Notes: generated from the letters alone by a model not told the origin. Counted from the stretch's first letter, positions 1 to 9,105 are shown. The stretch: 64,000 nt of DNA from Azophilus sp965247035 (GCA_965247035.1 CBDFGJ010000003.1:558001-622000), one strand, 5' to 3'. A program made the numbers and translations.

Positions 1-1
1 C

Positions 2-148
2 GGGCGTAAGCTCAAGGCCATGCTGCACAGAGATGAGCGCTTAACGGACTTTTGGGTGCGCATAGAACACCACGAAAGCCTGCATGCCCACGACGCCGTG
101 GGCGTGTTCACCAAGGGTGTTGAAGGGGGCTATTTGCCCATACCCTAG
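2..148 (+). CDS. 3' end of an unrecognised ORF cut by the window edge
   Basis: Frame 2 is open from the first bases to a TAG at 146-148 and encodes about 48 residues ending in GGYLPIP. There is no start inside the window, so this would be the C-terminal part of a gene that begins to the left. I do not recognise a family. It is followed by another start-less open frame and then by transposase debris, so it may equally be a gene remnant. Confidence 0.3.
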   Translation, partial: GRKLKAMLHRDERLTDFWVRIEHHESLHAHDAVGVFTKGVEGGYLPIP

Positions 149-411
149 CGCGCCTCGCCTGCAAAAGCCCTCGCCGTCCGTTTTTATTCCCATTAACTGG
201 GGACAATGAACGAGGTCAGCAGGCAACATTTGCTAAGCTAAAGCGGTTCTTGGTAGCCTGCGGCGTTGATGATGGCGATACAACGATAGAGCAAGGTTTA
301 GCGGAAGCCACTGGCGCACACTTCGTTGGAACAATTGAGCACGAGATGAATCAAAACGACCTAGACGGTTTGCCGATGGTCAAGATTGGTCATACTGCTT
401 CTGTGGAGTAG
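124..411 (+). pseudogene. start-less fragment, possibly phage-type (DUF669-like) C-terminus
   Basis: Frame 1 is open from about 124 to a TAG at 409-411 without a convincing start codon or ribosome binding site. The last 70 residues read like the end of a real protein, with segments such as KLKRFLVACGVDD, TGAHFVGTIEHEMNQND and MVKIGHTASVE. The 'helix, short linker, GxxFVGxIEH' arrangement recalls the C-terminus of phage single-strand-annealing accessory proteins of the DUF669 type, but this is a weak impression. A 5'-truncated remnant is the simplest reading, given the neighbouring IS debris. Confidence 0.25.
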
Positions 412-509
412 TTCCCCACTAGGTTGAAATGCCCGAGCAGGTGTAAGGCCTGCCCTTTACCACTATGCGTAGCGCCTCGCGTCGGGCCGCAATCGGCAGC
501 CCGGCGAAC

Positions 510-1010
510 TCGTCGGGTTCGACCACATGACCGTGCAGATCAACGGCGGAACCTTCAAGCAGTTCCACGCCAAGGACCCGAACCAAGAGCCTCCACGTCA
601 AGGTCCGCACCAGCGCCACCGCCGCCACTGGCTTCCTCCACGAGGTCCTGCTGCGCCTGCCCGTGAGCTCGGTGCAGGTCGATGGCGGCTCCGTGTTCAT
701 GCAGGAATTCGAGACCGCCCGCCGCAACGCCAGCATCCCCCTCGCATGTCCTCCTGCCCCGCCGCCCCGACAGTAACGGCAGCGTCAAGCGCAGCAACCG
801 CACCCTGCGGTCGGGTTATATGGTCCGTCCACCGGGGCGACCTCCGGCGAAGTGAACCGAGCTCTGGAGGGGTCTCTCCGCGCCCACCACAACGTCCGGC
901 CCGACCATGCCCTCGGCTTGTTGACTCCGGCCGAATTCACGGACAAGCTCTCTGGTTGCCTGACCGAAAAAGTTGCGAAATGTACTGAGCCCGTACAGCG
1001 GCTTTCATTG
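510..1010 (+). pseudogene. decayed IS481-type transposase (integrase core), copy A
   Basis: Three frames together spell an rve/DDE integrase core. FDHMTVQINGGTF (from about 514) holds the first Asp, VQVDGGSVFMQEFE (about 672) the second Asp, and PDSNGSVKRSNRTLR (about 765) the region of the catalytic Glu, here Lys. The C-terminal signature VRPDHALGLLTPAEF lies near 893-937 in a third frame. At least two frameshifts and loss of the Glu make it inactive. The tail (about 940-1005) recurs at 3175-3245, 21881-22041 (twice, inverted) and 54340-54405, so this is a multicopy dead element. It lies immediately upstream of the P450 gene. Confidence 0.7.
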
Positions 1011-1063
1011 AACGCAATTGCCTGTTATTTTTTGTGCGCGTGCGGCAGAGGGAGGAAAACCTT

Positions 1064-2359
1064 ATGGGGAACTTGGCCAACTACAATCTGTTGGAGGACA
1101 GCACCCGAGAGTGTCCGTTTGCGTACTTTGAAGCCATCCGGCGAGAGCAGCCAGTGTACTTCATGCCGGAGTTGGGCGCTTGGTACGTCTCTCGCTACAA
1201 GGATGTGCGCTATGTCAAAAAGCACCCTGAGATCTTCTCCAACAACATTTTTGAACTTGGTGCCCAACGAGGCGTGAGCCGCGACATCGCCGAAGCCTAC
1301 CGCAACGAGCATGGCTGGCGACGGGTGTCCACCTTGCAGCGCACGGACCCGCCCCTGCACTCCACCTATCGGCGGCTCATCAACCGCACCTTCACCGTCA
1401 AGCGCATCCGCACCATGACATCCTATATTGAAACCGTGGTCAATGACCTTATCGACGACTTCATTGACCGAGGCGAGTGTGACTTCGTATGGGATTTCGC
1501 CATACCCCTGCCCTGCACGGTCATCGCCGACCAACTCGGCGTGCCGCGGGAGAAGATCTGGCAACTCAAGAAGTGGTCCGATGCCATGCTGGCCCCCGGC
1601 GGCGGGTTCGTGGACGATGAAGCGGCCCTGAGCTGCGGCAAGCTGGTGGTGGAGGCGCAACAGTTTTTCGCCAGCGTCATCGAATCCCGTCGGAGGAACC
1701 CACAGGACGACATCATTTCTGACCTCGTCAGCACCAAAGTTGTGGACGCGGACGGTGGCGAGGAGCGGCATCTGGACATGTACGAACTCCAGGACCTGCT
1801 TGATCAACTGCTCACCGGCGGTAATGAGACCACGACCAACGCCATCGGTTCAGCGCTGATGCTGCTGCTGCAGCGACCTGGGCTGATGGAGCGCCTGCGC
1901 GATGACCGCAAGCTGCTGCGCAATTTCATTGAAGAGTCTCTCCGCTTTGAGACGCCGGTGATCCACCTTTGGCGCGTAACCACGCAGGATGCGCAACTAG
2001 GCGGGGTCGAGCTGCCGAAGGGCGCGAGCGTCGCCTTGGGCTACGCTTCGGCCAACCGAGATGAAGCGGTGTTCGAGCGCGGCGAGACCTTTGACGCCGC
2101 CCGCAAGAAGGCCGGCGCCCATTTGGCCTTCGGCTCTGGCCCGCACCATTGCCCCGGCGCCGCGCTCGCCCGCCAAGAAATGTTCTCCGCCTTCACCATC
2201 TTGCTGCACCGTCTGGACAACATCCGATTGCGCGATCCGCAGGAGAAGCACCCGTTTCGGCATGTGCCGAGCAATTTCCTGCGTGGATTGGCGCATCTGA
2301 ACATTGGCTTTGACGTCCGCCACCGGGAGCCCTATCTGCCCGCCGCCTCGGCCTACTAG
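1064..2359 (+). CDS. cytochrome P450
   Basis: Soluble bacterial class P450 of about 431 residues, a haem-thiolate monooxygenase that would need ferredoxin-type electron donors (none is adjacent). Visible hallmarks are the I-helix oxygen-activation motif GGNETTTN, the ExxR motif in EESLRFETP, and the haem-binding loop FGSGPHHCPGAALARQE containing the Cys ligand. There is no membrane anchor, as expected for bacterial forms. I start at the ATG at 1064 because GGGAGGA lies about 8 bases upstream; an in-frame GTG at 1034 would add ten residues. IS481-type remnants flank the gene on both sides, suggesting it sits on material shuffled by transposons. Substrate cannot be inferred. Confidence 0.95.
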   Translation: MGNLANYNLLEDSTRECPFAYFEAIRREQPVYFMPELGAWYVSRYKDVRYVKKHPEIFSNNIFELGAQRGVSRDIAEAYRNEHGWRRVSTLQRTDPPLHSTYRRLINRTFTVKRIRTMTSYIETVVNDLIDDFIDRGECDFVWDFAIPLPCTVIADQLGVPREKIWQLKKWSDAMLAPGGGFVDDEAALSCGKLVVEAQQFFASVIESRRRNPQDDIISDLVSTKVVDADGGEERHLDMYELQDLLDQLLTGGNETTTNAIGSALMLLLQRPGLMERLRDDRKLLRNFIEESLRFETPVIHLWRVTTQDAQLGGVELPKGASVALGYASANRDEAVFERGETFDAARKKAGAHLAFGSGPHHCPGAALARQEMFSAFTILLHRLDNIRLRDPQEKHPFRHVPSNFLRGLAHLNIGFDVRHREPYLPAASAY

Positions 2360-2559
2360 GCCCAACATCGACACACGCCAAACACTTAAGGGCCCTCGAA
2401 AAATGGCGTCTAATCCGAAGGCGGTGTACAGATTCGGCCAGTAGCGGAAGGCTGTTGGTTGTCACACCACAGATGGGTTTTTATCTTTCCGATCGTTACG
2501 CGAGCTTGGATGCGAAGAGGGGGCCACTGGTCGAGATTGATGCCGTGGTGCCGCGGGAT

Positions 2560-2908
2560 GGGGGTCGTCCTTTGCTGGAGTGGGGTGCTGCCCAACACCT
2601 ACTACGTCAAGCGCGTTCGCCCGTGGTACGAGTCCGGCTTCCGCCACCTAGGGACGGCGGCGCTGGAGACCGGGCTGTGCCTGCTGATTCCTCTGGCGCT
2701 GCGCGATGGTTGGCGCGCGCGCCGGGACATTGTGCCCTGCCGCCGCTCTGCATCGCGCCGCGCATGGCGTACCTAGCCCGCATTGGCGGCGACCATTTCG
2801 AGTACCGCCCGCTCGACTTCTACTGGCCGCTGCTGGCGGCTCCGGCGTCCATGGGAATCGTCCGGATTGGCGCACAGATGGCCGGCGTTCGGTGGCAGCG
2901 CACCCTCA
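2560..2908 (+). pseudogene. remnant of a polytopic membrane glycosyltransferase
   Basis: Two frames give consecutive pieces of one protein. The first reads GVLPNTYYVKRVRPWYESG followed by a hydrophobic segment LETGLCLLIPLAL. The second, after a frameshift near 2720, reads IAPRMAYLARIGGDHFEYRPL then DFYWPLLAAPASMGI. The IGGDHFEYRxL motif next to hydrophobic helices is typical of GT-C-like mannosyl/arabinosyl-type membrane glycosyltransferases. There is no intact start or end, and the reading is cut off at about 2908-2914, where the IS481-type remnant begins. The family name is inference; the frameshift and truncation are seen directly. Confidence 0.5.
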
Positions 2909-2913
2909 TTCAG

Positions 2914-3245
2914 TTCGACCACATGACCGTGCAGGTCGATGGCGGCTCCGAGTTCATGAAGGAGCCTGCCGCGACGCCGACATCCCCTCCGCGCCTTCTC
3001 GCCCCGACCGTAACGGCAGCGTCGAGCGCAGCAACCGCACCTTGCGCGTCGAGTCTGATCCGTCCACCGGGGCGACCTCACCGTCAACGAAGTGAACCGG
3101 GCACTGGGCCGGTCTCTCAGCGACCACTACCACGTCCGGCCCCACCAAGCCATCGGCTTGTTGGCACCGTCCGAGTTCGCGGACAAGCTCTCCATGGCTG
3201 CCTGAACGAAAAAATTCCGCAATGTCCCGAGTCCGTTCAAAAAGT
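2914..3245 (+). pseudogene. decayed IS481-type transposase, copy B, internally deleted
   Basis: FDHMTVQ runs directly into VDGGSEFMKE, so the segment that separates these two motifs in copy A is missing. The join falls on the shared hexamer GTGCAG. Downstream, in other frames, come RPDRNGSVERSNRTLRVE (with the catalytic Glu) and VRPHQAIGLLAPSEFADKL. Multiple frameshifts rule out function. It abuts the glycosyltransferase remnant on the left and ends about 50 bases before the molybdenum hydroxylase operon, whose promoter it may have shaped. Confidence 0.7.
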
Positions 3246-3297
3246 TCAGAGCGGCCAGCAATTTCAGTATGATACTTAGGGCGGCAAAGGAGTTGGC

Positions 3298-3786
3298 ATG
3301 AACCTGACAATTACCGTAAACGACGCCGAGCATCAGCTCGACATAGCGCCGAACCTCCTGCTAGTGGACCTTCTGCGCCAACGACTCGGCTTGACCGGCA
3401 CCCATGTGGGCTGCGACACCGCCCAATGCGGTGCCTGCACGGTGCATCTAAATGCTCGCGCAGTGAAGGCCTGCGCTGTGCTGGCGGTCCAAGCCGACGG
3501 CCAAGCCGTCACCACCATTGAGGGCATCGGCTCAGCGGCGGCGTTGCATCCCTTGCAGACCGCATTCCGCGACTGCCACGCCCTGCAATGCGGGTTCTGC
3601 ACGCCGGGAATGATTATGAGCGCCATTGATTTGATCGAAAACAGCGCCTCCCTCAACAGCCAGCAAGTGCGCGATGGATTAGAGGGCAACCTCTGCCGCT
3701 GTACGGGCTACCACAACATCGTTCGGGCCGTGCTGCAGGCGCAGGAGGCCATGCGGTCAACTTCAAGCAAGGAGCCATCGACATGA
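3298..3786 (+). CDS. [2Fe-2S] small subunit of a molybdenum hydroxylase (CoxS-like)
   Basis: A 162-residue iron-sulfur subunit of the xanthine dehydrogenase / aerobic CO dehydrogenase family; it passes electrons from the Mo site to FAD. The N-terminal plant-type ferredoxin cluster ligands are visible in GCDTAQCGACTVHL with a further Cys about 20 residues on. The second cluster's ligands are in QCGFCTPGMIM and NLCRCTGYHNIV. AAGGAG lies about 7 bases before the ATG. It is the first gene of a tight S-L-M operon and overlaps coxL by ATGA. Substrate (CO, aldehyde, N-heterocycle) is not determined by this subunit. Confidence 0.95.
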   Translation: MNLTITVNDAEHQLDIAPNLLLVDLLRQRLGLTGTHVGCDTAQCGACTVHLNARAVKACAVLAVQADGQAVTTIEGIGSAAALHPLQTAFRDCHALQCGFCTPGMIMSAIDLIENSASLNSQQVRDGLEGNLCRCTGYHNIVRAVLQAQEAMRSTSSKEPST

Positions 3787-6128
3787 GTGTAGAGAGCGGC
3801 ATCGGTGCCTCGGTCAAGCGGCGGGAGGACATCAGGTTTCTGACGGGAACGGGAACCTACACCGATGACATCAACCTGCCCGGCCAAGCCTACGGCCTGT
3901 TTCTGCGCTCACCTTACGCCCGAGCGGCCATCGGCCGCATCGACGCGGCTGAAGCCTTGCAGGTGGAAGGCGTGCTGGCCGTCTACAGCGGCAACGACAC
4001 AGCGGCGGATGGCTTGGGCGATTTGCCCTGCGGCTGGTTGGTCAAGTCCAAGGACGGTTCCGACATGGTTTCGGCCCCGCATCCACCTTTGGCCGTCACC
4101 CAAGTCAATTACGTTGGCGAACCCTATGGGTTGGTGGTGGCGGAAAGCCTGGACGCCGCCCGGCAGGGCGCGGACCTAGTGGCCGCGGACTTCACCGAAC
4201 TGGACCCGGTGGTGGACCCGGCAACCGCCGCCAAAGCCACGCCCATTCACGAAGGCATGGCCGACAATCTCGCCTATGTGTGGGAGCTTGGCGACCAAGC
4301 GGCCACCGATGCGGCGCTGGCTGAAGCCGCTCATGTGACTAGGCTTGACCTCACCAACAATCGCCTGATCCCCAACGCCATGGAGCCGCGGGCGGCGCTG
4401 GCAACTTTCGACCCCGCCAGCGGCAGCTACGAACTGCGCACCACCAGTCAAAACCCCCACTTGGCAAGGTTGGTGCTGTCCGCCTTCGTTCAAATCGCTC
4501 CAGAGCACAAACTGCGTGTCATTGCGCCGGATGTGGGCGGCGGCTTTGGCTCAAAGATCTTCGTCTACGCCGAAGAAACCGTGCTGACCTGGGCCGCCGC
4601 CAAGGTGGATCGGCCCATCAAGTGGACGGCCGAGCGCGGCGAGTCGTTTCTGTCCGACGCCCATGGCCGGGACCATGTGACCAAGGCCGAATTGGGCTTG
4701 GATGGGGATGGCCGCTTCGTCGGCCTGCGGGTGCGAACCACCGCCAACCTAGGCGCGTACCTTTCCACCTTCGGCTCCGCCGTGCCCACCTACCTGTACG
4801 GCACCTTGCTGGCCGGACAGTACAAGACGCCCAACATCCATGTGCAGACCGAAGGCGTGTACACCAACACCGCGCCGGTGGACGCCTACCGGGGTGCTGG
4901 CCGGCCGGAGGCCACCTTCGTGGTGGAACGCCTAGTTGAAACGGCGGCGCGGGAACTCGGCTGCGACCCGGCGGAACTGCGCCGCCGCAACATGATTCAG
5001 CCGGAGGATTTTCCCTACCAGACGCCAGTGGCCTTGGTCTATGACACCGGCGACTACCAAGCCAGCCTGGACCGGGCGCTTGAGCTGGCCGACTACGCCG
5101 GCTTTGCTGAGCGCCGCGCCGCCGCCGCCGCCAAGGGCAAGCGCCTCGGCCTCGGCCTGTCCTGCTACATTGAAGCCTGCGGCTTGGCGCCTTCGCAATT
5201 GGCCATCCAACTCGGTGCTGGCGTGGGGTTGTATGAGAGCGGTGAAATTCGCGTCCATCCCACCGGCTCAATCACCGCGTTCACCGGCTCCCACAGCCAC
5301 GGCCAAGGCCATGAGACCACTTTTGCGCAAGTGGTGTCGGACAAACTCGGCGTGCCCTTTGAGGATGTGGAGATCGTCCATGGAGACACCGGGCGGGTGG
5401 AGTTCGGTCTTGGCACCTACGGCTCCCGCTCGCTCGCCGTGGGCGGCTCGGCCCTCATGGTCGCCGCCGACAAGATCATCGCCAAGGGCAAGCGAATTGC
5501 AGCGCACATGATGCAGTCCGAAACGGACAACGTGGATTTTACGGACGGGGTCTTCTTAAGCGGCAACCAACGCCTGACCTTGCAGGAGGTGGCTTTCGCC
5601 AGTTATGTGCCAGCGGACTACCCGCCAGATTTGGAGCCCGGGTTGTCGGAAAAGGCATTCTATGATCCGCAGAACTTCACCTATCCGGCCGGCACCCACA
5701 TTGCCGAGGTTGAAATTGATGAGGACACCGGCAAGGCGCAATTGGTGCGCTTCGTGGCTGTGGACGACTTCGGCCAAATCATCAATCCCATGATCGTCGA
5801 TGGCCAGGTGCATGGGGGCATCGCCCAAGGAGCAGGCCAAGCCCTGCTTGAGCACGGCATTTACGACGCAGACGGGCAACTGATCACGGGCTCCTACATG
5901 GACTACTGCATGCCCCGAGCGGATGATGTGCCGGACTTCGTGGTGGACACGACGGTGACGCCTTGCACCCACAATCCACTCGGTGCCAAGGGCTGCGGCG
6001 AGGCGGGGGCCATCGGCTCGCCGGCGGCGATCATCAACGCCGTGACGGACGCCTTGGGCGTCAACGACATTTCCATGCCCGCCACATCGGAGCAGCTTTG
6101 GCGGCGCCTGAGGGAGCAGAGCACATGA
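3783..6128 (+). CDS. molybdopterin large subunit, form II CoxL-like
   Basis: A 781-residue catalytic subunit carrying the Mo-pterin cofactor. Recognisable elements are the N-terminal RREDIRFLTGTGTYTDD, the glycine-rich DVGGGFGSK (cofactor binding), the signature DAYRGAGRPE around residue 368 and KGCGEAGAIGSPA near the C-terminus with the presumed catalytic Glu. The active-site loop is AYRGAGR (form II), not the AYxCSFR loop of true (form I) CO dehydrogenases. The Cu-binding Cys is therefore absent and CO oxidation should not be assumed; aldehyde or other hydroxylation is as likely. Start and stop overlap coxS and coxM by ATGA, implying translational coupling. Confidence 0.93.
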   Translation: MSVESGIGASVKRREDIRFLTGTGTYTDDINLPGQAYGLFLRSPYARAAIGRIDAAEALQVEGVLAVYSGNDTAADGLGDLPCGWLVKSKDGSDMVSAPHPPLAVTQVNYVGEPYGLVVAESLDAARQGADLVAADFTELDPVVDPATAAKATPIHEGMADNLAYVWELGDQAATDAALAEAAHVTRLDLTNNRLIPNAMEPRAALATFDPASGSYELRTTSQNPHLARLVLSAFVQIAPEHKLRVIAPDVGGGFGSKIFVYAEETVLTWAAAKVDRPIKWTAERGESFLSDAHGRDHVTKAELGLDGDGRFVGLRVRTTANLGAYLSTFGSAVPTYLYGTLLAGQYKTPNIHVQTEGVYTNTAPVDAYRGAGRPEATFVVERLVETAARELGCDPAELRRRNMIQPEDFPYQTPVALVYDTGDYQASLDRALELADYAGFAERRAAAAAKGKRLGLGLSCYIEACGLAPSQLAIQLGAGVGLYESGEIRVHPTGSITAFTGSHSHGQGHETTFAQVVSDKLGVPFEDVEIVHGDTGRVEFGLGTYGSRSLAVGGSALMVAADKIIAKGKRIAAHMMQSETDNVDFTDGVFLSGNQRLTLQEVAFASYVPADYPPDLEPGLSEKAFYDPQNFTYPAGTHIAEVEIDEDTGKAQLVRFVAVDDFGQIINPMIVDGQVHGGIAQGAGQALLEHGIYDADGQLITGSYMDYCMPRADDVPDFVVDTTVTPCTHNPLGAKGCGEAGAIGSPAAIINAVTDALGVNDISMPATSEQLWRRLREQST

Positions 6129-6919
6129 GTACACTCAACTACCACAGGCCATCCGCCTTGGCGGTGGCGGCGGCGCTCCACCGAGACGCTGATGACCCAT
6201 TCTATCTGTCTGGCGGCCAGACCTTGCTGCCGACAATGAATCAGCGCTTGGCCGAGCCAAGCGACATCATCGACCTGCAGGACATTGCAGGGCTAACCGG
6301 CATCGCCTTGGCGGGACAACGGCTGCGGATCGGCGCTTTCACCCGTCATGCCGAGGTGGCCGCTTCAGAGCAGGTGCGCAGCGCCTTGCCGGCCTTGGCG
6401 GCTCTAGCGGAGCAAATCGGCGATCCTCCGGTGCGCAACCGGGGCACCCTTGGCGGCTCCCTAGCCAACAGCGACCCCGCCGCCGACTACCCGGCCGCCG
6501 TGCTGGCCTTGGACGCCCTTATTCAGACCAACCGACGCGAAATCGCCGCTGATGATTATTTCCGCGGACTGTTCGAAACGGCGCTGGAACCGGGTGAAAT
6601 CCTCACTCGGGTGGATTTCGCCATGCCCAAGCGAGCGGCCTATCAGAAGTTTCCAAACCCGGCCTCGCGCTACGCCGTGGTGGGCGTGATGGTGGCCGAC
6701 TACGGTGACGCCATTCGGGTGGGAGTTACGGGCGCTGCGCCCTGCGCCTTTCGCGCCCGCGCCTTCGAGCAGGCACTGGGCGGCGATTTGGCCGCCGCCG
6801 CGCTCAATGGCGTGGAGCTGGCTGAAACCGACTTCAACAGCGACTTGCACGCCTCGCCCGAATACCGCGCCCACTTGGTCAAAGTGATGGCGAAGCGAGC
6901 CGTAGCGCGACTGCTGTAG
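6125..6919 (+). CDS. FAD-binding medium subunit of molybdenum hydroxylase (CoxM-like)
   Basis: A 264-residue FAD subunit completing the heterotrimer. FAD-contact motifs are SGGQTLLPTMNQRL near residue 30 and RNRGTLGGSLANSDPAADYP near residue 105; the C-terminal CO_deh_flav_C region follows. The frame is open further upstream (from 5963), but the ATG at 6125 overlapping the coxL stop codon as ATGA is the natural start. No MoCo chaperone or nucleotidyltransferase lies next to it. The CoxD/CoxE-like pair is about 18 kb away at 25353-27828. Confidence 0.93.
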   Translation: MSTLNYHRPSALAVAAALHRDADDPFYLSGGQTLLPTMNQRLAEPSDIIDLQDIAGLTGIALAGQRLRIGAFTRHAEVAASEQVRSALPALAALAEQIGDPPVRNRGTLGGSLANSDPAADYPAAVLALDALIQTNRREIAADDYFRGLFETALEPGEILTRVDFAMPKRAAYQKFPNPASRYAVVGVMVADYGDAIRVGVTGAAPCAFRARAFEQALGGDLAAAALNGVELAETDFNSDLHASPEYRAHLVKVMAKRAVARLL

Positions 6920-7055
6920 TGCCTGCCGAGGTCAAAAAATGCTTGCGGCGGCGAGGTTTTTTTGCCTCCCGGCAAGGTGCGCCGGCAGGGTGCCACGGCC
7001 CCCGCGCAACTAGGAGCAACGCAGCCAAGGCTCGGAAAGACCGGCCCATGGGCGC

Positions 7056-8105
7056 ATGTTTTGGCTTGATGAAGCGCAAGCCCCGGTGCCTGCTGTAGCC
7101 CGCGCCGTACTTTGCGAGTCCCTGTCCGAAGACATCGGCAGCGTTCGCTTAGCCCAAGTTGAGGTTGCCGATCCGGGGCCAACCGAAGTGCGGGTGCGTC
7201 TTTACGCCTGCGCCCTGAACTTCCCCGATCTATTGATGATTCAGGGCAAGTATCAATTCAAGCCGCCGCTGCCATTTACGCCCGGCGGCGAAGCGGCCGG
7301 AATTGTGGAAGCCGTTGGTGCCGAAGTCTCCGGCCTGCGCACCGACGACCCGGTTGTGGTGGGCATGCGCTACGGCGGCTTGTGCGAATTGGTCAACGTG
7401 GCCGCTGAGGCCGTGCGGCCGAAGCCGGCCGGTTTGTCCTACGCCAAGGCGGCCGCCTATCAAACGGCCTATCTCACCGCCTATGTGGCCCTGGTCCGTC
7501 GAGGCGGGCTGCAATCCGGCGAGACCTTGCTGGTGCATGGTGCCACCGGCGGCGTCGGCATGGCGGCGGTGGACTTGGGCAAGCGGCTTGGTGCACGGGT
7601 CATCGCCACCGGCGGTCGGGACGACAAGCTGGCAGTGGTCAAGGCGCGGGGTGCTGACGAAGTGCTGAACTACTCGCTCCCGGATGGACGGCTCGGCGGC
7701 TTTCGACAGCAGGTCAAGGCGCTGACGAAGGGGCGCGGTGCCGATGTCATCTACGACCCCGTAGGCGGCGATGTGTTCGACGAGTCCATGCGCTGCATTA
7801 ACTGGGGCGGACGTTTGCTCACCATCGGATTCACCAGCGGACGCTGGCCGCAAGCTCCGGTCAACCTCATTCTAATCAAGCAAATTGCCGTCATCGGCGT
7901 GCGCGCCGGCGAGTACGGCCGCCGCCACCCGGAACTTGGCAAGGCCAACGCCGAAATCCTGCACGGCATGGCCGCAAAGGGCGAGATCGATCCCTACGTC
8001 TGCCAGGGATTCCCGCTTGAGCAAGCCGTTAGCGCCATGCGCCTGCTGCAGAACAGGGAGGTGATCGGCAAAACCGTAGTCGCCATGAACGGCTATTCGT
8101 TCTAG
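7056..8105 (+). CDS. NAD(P)H:quinone oxidoreductase-like MDR enzyme
   Basis: A 349-residue zinc-free medium-chain dehydrogenase/reductase of the quinone oxidoreductase (QOR) type. It has the family N-terminal ALNFPDLLMIQGKYQ and PFTPGGEAAGIVEAVG, and the NADPH-binding Rossmann motif GATGGVGMAAVDLG at about residue 165. No catalytic or structural zinc Cys cluster is present. The first about 20 residues look extra relative to the family, so the true start may lie downstream. It follows the Mo-hydroxylase operon after a 136-base gap with no clear terminator. Substrate is unknown; acyl-CoA or quinone reduction are typical of relatives. Confidence 0.85.
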   Translation: MFWLDEAQAPVPAVARAVLCESLSEDIGSVRLAQVEVADPGPTEVRVRLYACALNFPDLLMIQGKYQFKPPLPFTPGGEAAGIVEAVGAEVSGLRTDDPVVVGMRYGGLCELVNVAAEAVRPKPAGLSYAKAAAYQTAYLTAYVALVRRGGLQSGETLLVHGATGGVGMAAVDLGKRLGARVIATGGRDDKLAVVKARGADEVLNYSLPDGRLGGFRQQVKALTKGRGADVIYDPVGGDVFDESMRCINWGGRLLTIGFTSGRWPQAPVNLILIKQIAVIGVRAGEYGRRHPELGKANAEILHGMAAKGEIDPYVCQGFPLEQAVSAMRLLQNREVIGKTVVAMNGYSF

Positions 8106-8334
8106 TAGAACGGGCGTCGTCCAAGCCGGACTCCGCCGCCCACCTTGGCGGCTTGTTGCCGTGCGATTTGGCAACGGATGGGGCGCCACAGGCCACCCCA
8201 AGCCGACCAAGGGAAGGCGCCTTGTCAGCCTTTGGTTTCCGGCCTCTTGCGCCGCGCAACCCATTCGCAGCCTTTGCCGATAGGGGAAGCCGCGTCGTCA
8301 GGCGTTCGTTTCCCGTCCCCGCTTGGTTTCGCAC

Positions 8335-9105
8335 TCAAGCCTCGTCGTCGGCGTAGCGCTCCTGCAAGCGCTGCATTCCACGCAGCCAGCGGTCGTGGTC
8401 GGAAGCCTTGCGGCGGACGTAGTCCGCCACCTCCGGGTGCGGCAGCACCAAGAAGCGCTCTTCACGTAAGGCGTCAATGACCGCACCCGCCACCTGCTCC
8501 GGTTCGATCATGCCATCGATGCCGGCCACCCCAGGGCCGTCCGCAGTCATGGCCGTGCGCACGGCTTGAGGGCAAAGCACGGAAACCTTGATGCCATCGC
8601 GACCATGGGTGATGGCGATCCATTCCGCCAAGGCGACGGCGGCGTGCTTGGTGACGGCATAGGTGACCGAGCCGATTTGCGTCAGCAAGCCCGCCGCCGA
8701 GGCCGTATTCAGCAGGTAGCCACCGCCCCGGCTGATCATTCTCGGCAGCAAGTGCCTCGCCGCCCAAACATGGGCCAAGGTGTTGACCCGCCAGATGGTG
8801 TCCCACACCTCATCCGGTTCATCAAGACCTTTGCCGAGGCCGATGCCGGCGTTGGAGCAGAACAGGTCTATGGGGCCATGTCGGCGCTCGGTGTTTTCAA
8901 TCAGGGCCGCCAAATCGTCTTCAACGCCAACATCCACCTGTTGCGCCGCGCCGCCGATGCCCGCTGCCACCCTGGCCGCACTCTCGCCATTCAAATCCGC
9001 CACCACTACCAGCCGCGCTCCTTCGGCGGCAAACCGCTCGCACATGGCCCTGCCAATGCCGTTGGCGCCGCCGGTGACGACGACCACTTTGCCGGCTACT
9101 TTCAT
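8335..9105 (-). CDS. short-chain dehydrogenase/reductase
   Basis: A classical SDR of 256 residues. The Rossmann motif TGGANGIG sits at residues 10-17, the NAG motif follows in CSNAGIG, and the catalytic Tyr-Lys pair is in TYAVTKHA. The frame extends upstream, but the ATG at 9105 has GGAGG eight bases before it and begins MKVAGKVVVVTGG as usual for the family. It converges with the QOR-like gene across about 230 bases of GC-rich sequence in which I see no further gene. Substrate unknown. Confidence 0.9.
   Translation of the reverse strand: MKVAGKVVVVTGGANGIGRAMCERFAAEGARLVVVADLNGESAARVAAGIGGAAQQVDVGVEDDLAALIENTERRHGPIDLFCSNAGIGLGKGLDEPDEVWDTIWRVNTLAHVWAARHLLPRMISRGGGYLLNTASAAGLLTQIGSVTYAVTKHAAVALAEWIAITHGRDGIKVSVLCPQAVRTAMTADGPGVAGIDGMIEPEQVAGAVIDALREERFLVLPHPEVADYVRRKASDHDRWLRGMQRLQERYADDEA

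Noticed and set aside
1025..1807. 260-residue minus-strand ORF opposite the P450
   Set aside because: Mirror of P450 codons; no ribosome binding site and no domain signature.
3783..6128. True aerobic carbon monoxide dehydrogenase
   Set aside because: The active-site loop is AYRGAGR, not AYxCSFR, so the Cu-binding Cys is missing and the CO function cannot be claimed.
6920..7055. Terminator after coxM (AAAAAA...TTTTTTT)
   Set aside because: The A and T runs are not connected by a GC-rich stem; the best stem is only four pairs.
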